Assembly (NCBI RefSeq): GCF_000802155.2
Contig: NZ_JQGJ02000005.1
Coordinates: 434,001-498,000, forward strand
Source: Pseudomonas frederiksbergensis
Lineage (GTDB): Bacteria; Pseudomonadota; Gammaproteobacteria; Pseudomonadales; Pseudomonadaceae
DNA: 64,000 nucleotides
Direction of reading: 5' to 3'
Within the stretch, counting starts at the first letter, position 1. Every line of letters starts with the position of its first letter. The notes beneath the pieces were generated by a model. The model ran no database searches and was not told the DNA's origin. It saw nothing but the letters and a program-made list of their open reading frames with translations. Shown piece after piece: positions 53,937-62,098 of the stretch. The translations under genes were made by a program, and so were the position numbers.

Positions 53937-55078
53937 TCGATCTGCTCCTTCATCTGGGCGCAGGTCCTGTCCCAGGACATGCCTTCCAGGGCTTTATCGG
54001 CGTATTGCACGACCACGCCTGGCTGTGTGCGCAAGTCCAGCGCAGCCTGGATCGCCTCGATGAATGCCTGGGGTGAATCGGCAATGGCAACGACGCCACT
54101 GCCACCGTAGCCATTGACCACATCACCGATCGGCGTGGACACCACCGGGCAACCGCCCGCCAGGTATTCGGGGGTCGTGGTGGGGCAGATGAAGCGGGTG
54201 GATTCGTCCAGCGCGAACGGCATCAACGCCACGTCCCAGCCGGCCAGATACGCGGGCAACTCTTCATATTGCTTGGCACCCAGGTAATGAATATTCCGAC
54301 GGCGAGGCAAGGTGGCCGGGTCGATATTGACCACCGGCCCGACCAGCACGATCTGCCAGTCCGGCCGCAGGGCAGCGAGCTCTCCCACCAGATCGATGTT
54401 GAAACGCTCGTCGATGACACCGAAGAAACCCAGCCGCGGGTGAGCGATCTCGGCCTGGTCCGCCGGATCGGGAATCGGCTGCCGGGCCGCGGCAAAGTGT
54501 GCGACATCGACGCTGCTCGGCATGGCGTGGACGTTGCCGTGAAGCTGCCGCTTCGCCTCCCACAGGCTGTAGCCGCCGGTAAACACCACGTCGGCCTTGG
54601 CCATCAAGCGCCGTTCCATTTCCATCAATGCGGGCGACGCAAATTTGAAAGCCGAGAGCTCGTCCACGCAATCGTATATCACCACGTTGGCCTCCAGGTG
54701 TTCAGTGAAGGCCTGGCTCATGGGTGTGAGGTACCAGAGCATCAATTCACTCGGCCAATGTTCCGCCAGCCAGGCATCCAGCAACTCGTGCTGGGCATCG
54801 ATCACCTGGGTTTCACTCAGTCCTTCGGGAAGCCTGGGCACCAGCACCGTCACGCCGTCGGCCACCGCATAGCGTTCCAAGTGCGCGGTCTGCCTGCCTT
54901 CGAAGATAGGTTCCTCGAAAAACAGCACGTCGTAGTCACTGGCCAATCGGGACATCACGTGCTGGGGCCGTTGATGGACGAAGCCCCAGCGCAAATGAGA
55001 CAGGCACAACAATGTGGGCCGCAGGTTCGTGGCCGACGCGGCGTTGTGCTTGAGGTGAAATTGTTCTTGTTGACTCAT
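53924..55078 (-). CDS. Glycosyltransferase (GT-B, family 1/4-like)
   Basis: 384 residues from MSQQEQFHLKHNAASA; AAGGAA lies six bases before this ATG. N-terminal half LLCLSHLRWGFVHQRPQHVMSRL, linker, and nucleotide-sugar half with GFFGVIDERFNID, VLVGPVVNIDP and the E-rich site PTTTPEYLAGGCPVVSTPIGD. No membrane segment or signal. No other polysaccharide genes adjoin it, so the acceptor is unknown. Confidence 0.88.
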   Translation of the reverse strand: MSQQEQFHLKHNAASATNLRPTLLCLSHLRWGFVHQRPQHVMSRLASDYDVLFFEEPIFEGRQTAHLERYAVADGVTVLVPRLPEGLSETQVIDAQHELLDAWLAEHWPSELMLWYLTPMSQAFTEHLEANVVIYDCVDELSAFKFASPALMEMERRLMAKADVVFTGGYSLWEAKRQLHGNVHAMPSSVDVAHFAAARQPIPDPADQAEIAHPRLGFFGVIDERFNIDLVGELAALRPDWQIVLVGPVVNIDPATLPRRRNIHYLGAKQYEELPAYLAGWDVALMPFALDESTRFICPTTTPEYLAGGCPVVSTPIGDVVNGYGGSGVVAIADSPQAFIEAIQAALDLRTQPGVVVQYADKALEGMSWDRTCAQMKEQIECQR

Positions 55079-55459
55079 CTGACGTTCCTTTTCTGGGGAT
55101 CGATGCTGGGCCCACCGGAATCTGGCACTGGCCGCCTGGCAAACAAGACCTGGAGACTCCCCTCGCGCTTGGCCCTGTGGACGTTGGAGAAAACCGGTTC
55201 CGATGCCGTTCCAAAACTTCTGGAAACCAGCCGACAAACTGCACCCATTGGTCTGTCGGCTGCTGTGAGCGCCCGACAAGGGCATGGCTCGATGCCAGGA
55301 GATCCCCGATAAATCGCCGTACCGAAAACGCCTTCCCTTGAAGCAGTAACCGCTCTGCATCAACCCTTCCGGCCCACTCAAAGCTTTAACCTTGTGAAAA
55401 ATCCTGAGACACTTGAACGCTAATAGTTCTCAACACCATTAGCATCTCAGGACCCATCC
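55079..55459. other. Divergent intergenic region upstream of the TonB receptor
   Basis: About 380 bases, no gene supported. The open frame upstream of the glycosyltransferase is out of register with its ribosome site. A Fur-box-like sequence lies at 55419-55437. Confidence 0.45.
55419..55437. promoter_or_regulatory. Possible Fur box
   Basis: GCTAATAGTTCTCAACACC agrees with the 19-base Fur consensus at 11 positions, strongest in the left half (G-TAAT) and TCA. It sits 23 bases before the receptor ATG. Expected biologically but weak as a match. Confidence 0.4.
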
Positions 55460-57634
55460 ATGTCGACTCGCACCCCCCCACCGCTCCATTTCACCCCTGC
55501 TCGCGATCTCCTGGCCATGGCTATCTGCATGGCGGCCCTGGCCCCCGCCTATGCCGCTGACAGCGCTACCACGCAGGACACCCAGCCAGTCACGCTGGAA
55601 CTGGGCGCGACCGAGGTCACCAGCAACCCGCTATGGAGCACCACGGAAGGCACCGAGTCCTACACCACCGGTTCGATGTCGACGGCAACCAAACTTCCGC
55701 TGACGATGCGTGAAACACCGCAAGCCGTGACGGTCATCACGCGCCAGCGCATGGATGACCAGGGGATGAGTAATATCAACGATGTGGTCAAGGCGACCCC
55801 GGGGTTGTTCCTGGATTTTTCCAACGGGCCTGGCCGGCAGAGTTACAAGGCCCGCGGGTTCAACATCGACAACCTCATGTACGACGGCATCCCGTCGGCC
55901 TACAACGGTAATGACGTCGGCTCCCAGCCTAACCTGGCGATGTTTGATCGGGTCGAAATCGTGCGCGGTGCCACCGGTTTGGTGACAGGTGCGGGCAACC
56001 CTTCGGCCGCGATCAATCTGGTACGCAAGCGGCCGCTGAACGAGCAGAAAGTCACCCTGACCGGTGCCGCCGGCAGTTGGGACGATTACCGTGGCGAGGT
56101 CGATGCGTCCAGCCCACTCAACGACAGCGGCACGCTGCGCGGTCGGGTCGTGACCTCATACCGCGACGCCAACAGTTTCATCGATGATGTCGAAGAGAAT
56201 CACGGGCTGTTCTATGCGGTCACCGAAGCGGACCTGAGTGAAGACACCACGTTGACCCTGGGCTTTTCCCATCAGAAGGACAAGACCAATTACTTCTGGG
56301 GTTCCTCGATGATCGGCCAGGACGGCCATCACCTGGACCTGCCGCGCTCTTACAATCCGGGCACGGACTGGGAGAACAAGGACCAGGAGATCAATACGGT
56401 ATTCGCCGAAGTCCGTCATCGCTTGGCCAATGACTGGAACCTCCAGGTCAACGCCAACTATTCCGAACAGAACGGATTGTTTTCCGGCTCTTACCAATCG
56501 CGCTGGGTCAATAACACCTTGGCACGCACGGTTTACCAGGCCGCCTACGATGACAACCAGGCAGGCGTGGATGCCTTCGCCAGTGGCCCCTTCGAGGCGT
56601 TCGGCCGAACCCATGAATTGGTGGTGGGCGCCAGCAAGCGCATCCAGGACAAGACCACCCACAACTACAGCCCATACGACATGAACTGGCCGATCAGCGC
56701 GGGTAAACCGAACTTCGTTCGTACCAACAACCAGCGCGACGTGACCACTCAGGATGGCGTCTACCTCACCACTCGCCTGAGCCTGGCCGACCCGCTGAAG
56801 TTGATCCTCGGCGGCCGCCTGGACTGGTACGACTACGATAACCGTGATGGCGACAGCGACTACAAGGTCACCCGCAACGTCACCCGTTATGCCGGCTTGA
56901 TCTACGACCTGAACGACCAATATTCGGTCTATGTCAGCTACAGCGACATTTTCACGCCGCAAACCGAAAAGGATACCTCTGGCAGCCCGGTCAAGCCGAT
57001 CATTGGCAAGAACTACGAGGTCGGTATCAAGGGCGAGTACTTTGATGGCGCGCTGAACGCGAGCCTGGCGCTGTTCCGCGTCGACCAGGAAAACCGCGCC
57101 GTACAGCTGTTCACCGCAAACTGTCCGCAGGCGACCTGCTACGAAGCCTCCGGCGAAATTCGCAGCCAAGGTATCGACTTGGAATTGCAAGGCGCCTTGA
57201 CCGAAAACTGGCAGGTCGGCGGTGGCTATACCTATGCGCGAACCCACACTATCAAGGATGCTGCCAACCCTCAGAACGTCAACAAGCAGTTCGACACTGA
57301 CACGCCGGAGCACCTGTTCAAACTGACCACCAGCTACCAATTCCAGGGCCCACTGGAAAAACTGCGCGTCGGCGGCAACGTCTCCTGGCAAAGCCGGATG
57401 TACAACGACATCGAGCTCGCCAATGGCAGTCGATACCGCCTCGAACAGGGTAGCTATGCCGTCACGGACTTGATGGCCGGGTATCGGGTCAACGAGAACC
57501 TGGATCTGCAGGTCAACGCCAATAACATCTTTGACCGTCGTTACTATTCCACTATCGCTAACTCTGCGAGTTATGGCGGGGATGCGTATGGTAATCCGCG
57601 GAATATGATGTTGACGGCTAAGTACAGCTTCTAG
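55460..57634 (+). CDS. TonB-dependent siderophore receptor
   Basis: 724 residues. Signal peptide to about residue 33 (APAYAAD), no STN signalling domain, plug domain near 75-185 (MRETPQAVTVITRQRMDDQG, VEIVRGATGLVTGAGNPSAAINLVRK), then a 22-strand barrel that ends NPRNMMLTAKYSF with the terminal Phe used by the BAM machine. FpvB/FhuE-like receptors match this look. Without an STN domain it does not drive its own sigma factor. Ligand unknown, probably a ferric hydroxamate or pyoverdine-like siderophore. Confidence 0.92.
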   Translation: MSTRTPPPLHFTPARDLLAMAICMAALAPAYAADSATTQDTQPVTLELGATEVTSNPLWSTTEGTESYTTGSMSTATKLPLTMRETPQAVTVITRQRMDDQGMSNINDVVKATPGLFLDFSNGPGRQSYKARGFNIDNLMYDGIPSAYNGNDVGSQPNLAMFDRVEIVRGATGLVTGAGNPSAAINLVRKRPLNEQKVTLTGAAGSWDDYRGEVDASSPLNDSGTLRGRVVTSYRDANSFIDDVEENHGLFYAVTEADLSEDTTLTLGFSHQKDKTNYFWGSSMIGQDGHHLDLPRSYNPGTDWENKDQEINTVFAEVRHRLANDWNLQVNANYSEQNGLFSGSYQSRWVNNTLARTVYQAAYDDNQAGVDAFASGPFEAFGRTHELVVGASKRIQDKTTHNYSPYDMNWPISAGKPNFVRTNNQRDVTTQDGVYLTTRLSLADPLKLILGGRLDWYDYDNRDGDSDYKVTRNVTRYAGLIYDLNDQYSVYVSYSDIFTPQTEKDTSGSPVKPIIGKNYEVGIKGEYFDGALNASLALFRVDQENRAVQLFTANCPQATCYEASGEIRSQGIDLELQGALTENWQVGGGYTYARTHTIKDAANPQNVNKQFDTDTPEHLFKLTTSYQFQGPLEKLRVGGNVSWQSRMYNDIELANGSRYRLEQGSYAVTDLMAGYRVNENLDLQVNANNIFDRRYYSTIANSASYGGDAYGNPRNMMLTAKYSF

Positions 57635-57655
57635 TTAAGGCCGAACTTTTTTCTG

Positions 57656-57686
57656 GTCCTGAAACAGTTCGATCATGTTTCAGGAC
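57656..57686. terminator. Hairpin after the TonB receptor gene
   Basis: Ten-base arms GTCCTGAAAC/GTTTCAGGAC around an eleven-base loop, 22 bases after the stop. It lacks a T-run on the plus strand, so it is a weak or Rho-assisted terminator. Confidence 0.45.
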
Positions 57687-57733
57687 TACGCTTTGGGACG
57701 GGCTGGCGATACGATTCCTTACTGGTGTTCTTA

Positions 57734-57919
57734 TCAGGCATCGACACATGTTCCGATGTAATACTCCAGTCCCGCTGGGAACTCCATACCCAGCACCCGC
57801 CCTATTTCTCTTAGCTGCTCGCCTGTTATTTCCAGCTCTCCAGGGCCGATTTCACTGAAGGATTTCCCTTCGGTTATTTGGGCTAGCACTTCATTCTGCT
57901 CAGAGTTTTTTATGTACAT
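57734..57919 (-). CDS. Small hypothetical protein beside the bacteriocin remnant
   Basis: 61 residues, acidic (MYIKNSEQNEVLAQITEGKS), ending LEYYIGTCVDA. AT-richer than the window. It lies 18 bases downstream of the bacteriocin fragment, where an immunity gene would normally be, but it is short and lacks a strong ribosome site. Function unknown. Confidence 0.45.
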   Translation of the reverse strand: MYIKNSEQNEVLAQITEGKSFSEIGPGELEITGEQLREIGRVLGMEFPAGLEYYIGTCVDA

Positions 57920-57937
57920 TCAAACTGCAATGAATCG

Positions 57938-58276
57938 TCATTTTTGTCGTCGGGATAAAAGGTACTCCGGCGGATAGATCGGGTTGACGATGATGCTGTC
58001 CGCCACCGGCGTCGGTGGGTAGATCCAAATGTGCGGGGTTTGGGGCGCGGCTTCCAGTGCGGGGATGCCGAGGGTGTCGGAGGGGTCGGTGGCTGGGGTC
58101 CAGATCAGTTCGATGCCGTCGCCAAGGTCTGCGATATATTGGTCAGCACGCGGCGTCAGGTGAACGACGTCAACCATTCCCCAGTCGCGGTTCTGCCCGG
58201 TATAGAAGCCATACCCCTTGATACTGCCGTCGGCCTGGACGTGGATTACGAACCTTGGGCAGGTCTTTTGGGCGTG
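57938..58276 (-). pseudogene. Remnant of an S-type bacteriocin (pyocin S domain)
   Basis: The frame is open without a start from about 58276. It reads FVIHVQADGSIKGYGFY, then IELIWTPATDPSDTLGIPAL and HIWIYPPTPVADSIIVNPIY, which match the domain found in S-type pyocins and colicin-like toxins just before the nuclease. After YPPEY the sequence diverges and stops, so both the N-terminal receptor/translocation part and the killing domain are gone. The only in-frame ATG gives a 79-residue piece that is unlikely to fold. The assignment to the pyocin S domain is by recollection of its IYPPT and VNPxYPP motifs. Confidence 0.6.
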
Positions 58277-58493
58277 TCACGAGTCACGAATCTCATCCTG
58301 AAAATCCAGGAGGGGCGCTAACGCAGGGGATGGGAGTGGCGATGTAAGATGTTTCTTGAAATGATCGCTCCGTTTTCGTCGCGCGATGTAGGGCCGAAAA
58401 AATCAGCCGGCCGATCGACTCTGAATCAGCGGTTGAACCACCCGTCACACATCCACCGCCACGTGGGGCCGACGGCTTATCAGGAGCTTTACA

Positions 58494-59420
58494 TTGATCG
58501 GATATCGATTCGAGCGCACCGCGCGGGATGACCTGCACATCCACTCGGTCAACCGGGTACAGAGCGTAGTCGTGCTGCTGACCAGTGCGCTGGCGTTGAT
58601 CTTTCCCGTGGGGGCCGTGCTGGCGATTGCAGACTCGTCGCCAGCGGGCATGGACCCATTGAGCTTGCTGCTGATCGTGCTCGGTCTGCTGCTGATTCCC
58701 GCCCTGGGCCTGTCGCTGCTGGTTTACACCGGCACCCGCGAAACCTTGGTGCTATCGCGCCTCGACGGCGAAGGCAAACGCCGCACCCAGAACTTTTTTG
58801 GCCGCCGTGAGCGGGTGCACTCGGTGTTCAGGCTCGACGCCGCCAAACACTTCGAACTTCGCCGCCACCCGGAGGCCAAGCCAGCCGCCACCCAACTGTG
58901 GCTGGTGATGCGCGACGGCACCACCCACCGTCTGACGAGCAGCAACGTTCCGGTCGTACCGGGAAGCAAACGCACCGACCTGTGGCTGCGTGAGATAAGC
59001 GAATACCTGCAGATATCAATGCCCACCGAGGTAACGGTCGGCTCGGCACCCATTGCGAAGGCCGCCTACCGGCCTGCTCCAACCCCGGCGAAGATCGCCA
59101 GGCAACGCAAAACAATGGAACCGACGCCTTCGGCGCAAACGACTGAGCAACTAGGCGCACCCGCACGGGCCCTGCTCGCCCTGATTGGCGCCTTCCTGGC
59201 GGTGTTTGAGCTGACCCGCGTTATTGCCTTGGTCACTTCGCTGTTTACCGGACGGTTGCGCATTGGCATTTCCCGCCCGACAACCTTCTATTGGGCGGAG
59301 CAGCCGATGACCTTTGCATTTCACATGCTTATCGGTGTGGTGGAATTGCTGATCATTGGCGTCATCGCCTGGGGTTGTTTGCGCGTGGCGATCGAAGGGC
59401 GGATGAAGTCCAATCCTTGA
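58494..59420 (+). CDS. Hypothetical membrane protein
   Basis: 308 residues from a TTG start with AGGAG seven bases upstream; no ATG is well placed. Two membrane segments near residues 25-75, a cytoplasmic beta-rich region of about 130 residues (TLVLSRLDGEGKRRTQNFFGR, QLWLVMRDGTTHRLTSSNV) that looks PH-like, then two more segments near 220-295. Function unknown. Confidence 0.75.
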   Translation: MIGYRFERTARDDLHIHSVNRVQSVVVLLTSALALIFPVGAVLAIADSSPAGMDPLSLLLIVLGLLLIPALGLSLLVYTGTRETLVLSRLDGEGKRRTQNFFGRRERVHSVFRLDAAKHFELRRHPEAKPAATQLWLVMRDGTTHRLTSSNVPVVPGSKRTDLWLREISEYLQISMPTEVTVGSAPIAKAAYRPAPTPAKIARQRKTMEPTPSAQTTEQLGAPARALLALIGAFLAVFELTRVIALVTSLFTGRLRIGISRPTTFYWAEQPMTFAFHMLIGVVELLIIGVIAWGCLRVAIEGRMKSNP

Positions 59421-59570
59421 GGACGATTGTTTCGACCACGGTTCGGCAAGAAAAAGCGGAGCAGAAAGCGCAAGTGCAGCGTTGAATATCACCGAGGCAT
59501 TCCCGTGATGCTGGACGGGCTGCCCACGGATGGATAGCGTACAAACTAAACTCCGTTTCGATTTGAGGTA

Positions 59571-60362
59571 ATGATGGTTTCCCTAGCTGTTCAGGAAGAA
59601 GTTAGAAGTCGCCTGCGCGGCGCAGAACACGAGCACGATGTCCAAGTAGTTTTAGCCGTGGAGTCAGGCAGTCGGGCTTGGGGTTTTGCTTCACCCAACA
59701 GCGACTATGATGCACGGTTTATTTATGTGAACAGACCTGAGTGGTACCTCTCTGTTGGCCTGGAGGAGCAACGCGACGTTATCGAATATCCAATCGTCGA
59801 TGAGATGGATATCAATGGTTGGGATCTGCGCAAGGCGCTGAGACTATTCTGGAAGTCCAATCCGGGCTTTGTGGAATGGGTACAGTCGACCATCATTTAC
59901 GAGCACTCCGGTTCCTTCCATGAGCGGGCCAAGGCGTTGTTGCCACAGGTGTATTCGGTGGAAAGCGGTATTTATCACTACCGCAGCATGGCGAAAACCA
60001 ACTACCGGGGGTATTTGCAGGCCCCACAGGTGCCACTGAAAAAATATTTCTATGTCCTGCGCCCGTTGTTATCCGTGCGTTGGCTGGAACAGTTCAACAC
60101 GCCAGCCCCTATTGAATTCGACAAGCTGCGCGGTGTACTTGATGGAGAGACCGAACTCCAGCAAGCCATTGATGACTTGCTCGCGATCAAGCGCGCGGCT
60201 CCTGAAATGGGGCTATCGCCTCAGATCGCTCCCATTCAACTTTTCATTGAACGTGAGCTGAACCGCCTTGAGGCCATCAAGCCCTCACGTAGCGAACGCA
60301 AGGAGGTGGAACCACTGCTATCGGAGCTGTTTCGTTCCGTGTTGAAGGAAACCTGGAGCTAA
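59571..60362 (+). CDS. Nucleotidyltransferase (RlaP/YcgL-type Pol beta superfamily)
   Basis: 263 residues (ATG at 59574 also possible; GAGG fits either). The Pol beta-type nucleotidyltransferase signature is at the start: VLAVESGSRAWGFASPNSDYDARFIYV, i.e. GSRxWG followed by DxD. A helical C-terminal domain follows. Related proteins occur with RNA-repair operons, but no Rtc-type or 3'-phosphatase gene is here. Base composition is lower in GC than the core genes, suggesting transfer. Confidence 0.8.
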   Translation: MMVSLAVQEEVRSRLRGAEHEHDVQVVLAVESGSRAWGFASPNSDYDARFIYVNRPEWYLSVGLEEQRDVIEYPIVDEMDINGWDLRKALRLFWKSNPGFVEWVQSTIIYEHSGSFHERAKALLPQVYSVESGIYHYRSMAKTNYRGYLQAPQVPLKKYFYVLRPLLSVRWLEQFNTPAPIEFDKLRGVLDGETELQQAIDDLLAIKRAAPEMGLSPQIAPIQLFIERELNRLEAIKPSRSERKEVEPLLSELFRSVLKETWS

Positions 60363-60371
60363 CGGTCCGCG

Positions 60372-60754
60372 CTATTCAATCAACGAGGGGCAGCCGAACT
60401 CACCCCGCAGCACCGCCACGGCCTCGTCAACGGACGGCCCCTGTATCGGCGGTGGGTCAGGCCGTTCACAGAACTCCCGCCATGCAAAAAGCGTCAGTTC
60501 TGCGCCATCGGTCTGCGGCGAATCGGTTTCCCTCGAGCCGAAGTCCGCTTGGGTTGCAGGTGCGTTTCGATGGCGTGCTGGATTCGCGCCTGCAACACAC
60601 CCAGTTCGGCCAACGCTTCGATGGGTAGCGATGCCAAGGAGTTCGTCATCCGCTTTGCGCTGAGCATCAGATAGCCGGGCAGTGCACTGTTAATGCGGTG
60701 GTTGATGATCCAATGCTCAGCTTCATGGACGATGAAACGAGGCGATATGTGCAT
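60372..60754 (-). pseudogene. Decayed HIT-domain protein
   Basis: The N-terminal part (60494-60754) reads SPRFIVHEAEHWIINHRINS and ALPGYLMLSAKRMTN, the start of a HIT-domain hydrolase, up to HAIETHLQPK near 60535. The next family region, with the HxHxH nucleotide-binding motif, is absent. In a different frame, downstream, the family C-terminus reappears (ADGAELTLFAWREFCE-like: TDGAELTLFAWREFCERPDP, ending SLIE). A deletion of roughly 60 codons with a frameshift explains both. Confidence 0.75.
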
Positions 60755-60821
60755 AGGATGGCCACCATTCGGAGATCACTGCTATGGTAGGAACAGGCTC
60801 TCCCGCTCCCAGGACCAAAAG

Positions 60822-61214
60822 ATGATTTCACATATCTGCATCGGCGTGAACGACTTCGAACGAGCCTATCTCTTCTATCAAGAAATCACGCAAGCGCTCG
60901 GCCTTGAACTCAAATTCAAAGACCTTGAACGCCCATGGGCGGGCTGGAAACATCCTGACAATGCGCGCCCGCTTTTTGTAATTGGCAAACCGTTCGATGG
61001 CGAATCGGCGACATCAGGAAACGGACAGATGATTGCCCTGCTGGCCCCCGATCGGCAGGCCGTGCGCGACATCCATGCCCTGGCGCTGACCCTCGATGGC
61101 CGCTGCGAAGGCCCCCCGGGCCTGCGCCCCGAATATCATCCGGATTATTACGGGGCCTACTTTCGGGACCCTGAAGGCAACAAGCTCTGCGTCTGTTGTC
61201 ACGATCCGGAGTAA
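60822..61214 (+). CDS. VOC (glyoxalase-fold) family protein
   Basis: 130 residues from MISHICIGVNDFERAYLFYQ; AGGA precedes the ATG. Two beta-alpha-beta-beta-beta units, with the C-terminal metal ligand region YYGAYFRDPEGNKLCVCCH. Relatives are annotated as glyoxalase/bleomycin resistance proteins; substrate unknown. Its end overlaps the convergent amidotransferase by 16 bases. Confidence 0.88.
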   Translation: MISHICIGVNDFERAYLFYQEITQALGLELKFKDLERPWAGWKHPDNARPLFVIGKPFDGESATSGNGQMIALLAPDRQAVRDIHALALTLDGRCEGPPGLRPEYHPDYYGAYFRDPEGNKLCVCCHDPE

Positions 61215-61951
61215 CCCGCCCGCGCCCGGCACGCCTCCCCAAACGCGCGGAAAATCGCCCGGTAATCCGGGTGCTCCATCACTTCCCATTCCGGATGCCA
61301 TTGCACGCCCAACGCAAACGCTCGGCTGCCCTCCACCGAAAGCCCCTCCACCAAGCCATCTTCCGCCACGGCTTCGACGCGCAGGCCCTGCCCAACCCGC
61401 GCGATGCCCTGGCCGTGGACGGAATTGACTTCGATAACATCCTTGAGGCCCAGCCGTGCCAGCACACCGCCCGGTCTCACTGTCAGGGCGTGGTTACGGG
61501 CGTATTGCTGCTGCACCGGCTCGTTGCTCGGCGGTTCGTGTTCGGCGCCGGGGCCGTCGAGTTGTTGATGGAGCGTGCCGCCGAAGGCGACGTTCATTTC
61601 CTGGAAGCCGCGACAGATGCCCAACACCGGAAGGCCGGCCTCGACCGCGGTGCGCCAGAGCGCCAGCGCCAGGTTGTCCCGGGCCGGGTCGTGCTCGGTG
61701 CCCGGCGGGCTGGGTGGGCCACCGTAGTGATGGGGCTCGATATTGGACGGCGATCCAGTGAACAGCAGGCCGTCGAGGCCGGCGATGATCCGGGCCGGAT
61801 CCATCAGCGCCGGGAATACCGGCACGATCACCGGTAGCGCCTCGGCGGCGGTGGCGACGGCCTGGGCGTATTTGTCGTTGCTGAGCTGGACAGTGTGCGG
61901 ACCGATTTTGCCTGAGCAGGCGATGATTCCGATCATGGGTGGACGAGACAT
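61199..61951 (-). CDS. Class I glutamine amidotransferase (PuuD/gamma-glutamyl-GABA hydrolase type)
   Basis: 250 residues. Catalytic Cys in PVLGICRGFQEMN (near residue 115) and the His-Glu pair in GVQWHPEWEVM, with VNSVHGQGI in between. Typical of the peptidase C26 family that hydrolyses gamma-glutamyl amides, e.g. in putrescine use. No other puu gene is near, so the role here is inferred from family only. Confidence 0.88.
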   Translation of the reverse strand: MSRPPMIGIIACSGKIGPHTVQLSNDKYAQAVATAAEALPVIVPVFPALMDPARIIAGLDGLLFTGSPSNIEPHHYGGPPSPPGTEHDPARDNLALALWRTAVEAGLPVLGICRGFQEMNVAFGGTLHQQLDGPGAEHEPPSNEPVQQQYARNHALTVRPGGVLARLGLKDVIEVNSVHGQGIARVGQGLRVEAVAEDGLVEGLSVEGSRAFALGVQWHPEWEVMEHPDYRAIFRAFGEACRARAGYSGS

Positions 61952-62098
61952 AGGGTTCCCTGGTAGCTCACATGCTTATGGATCGGATTGCGGCGCGGGT
62001 CCGGTTGTTCAAATTTGATGACGGACCGTGGGCGTTACCTGAACGAAGCCATCGACGCAGCGGTCGGAACTGCAAACCACGGCAAAGAACCCTCACCC

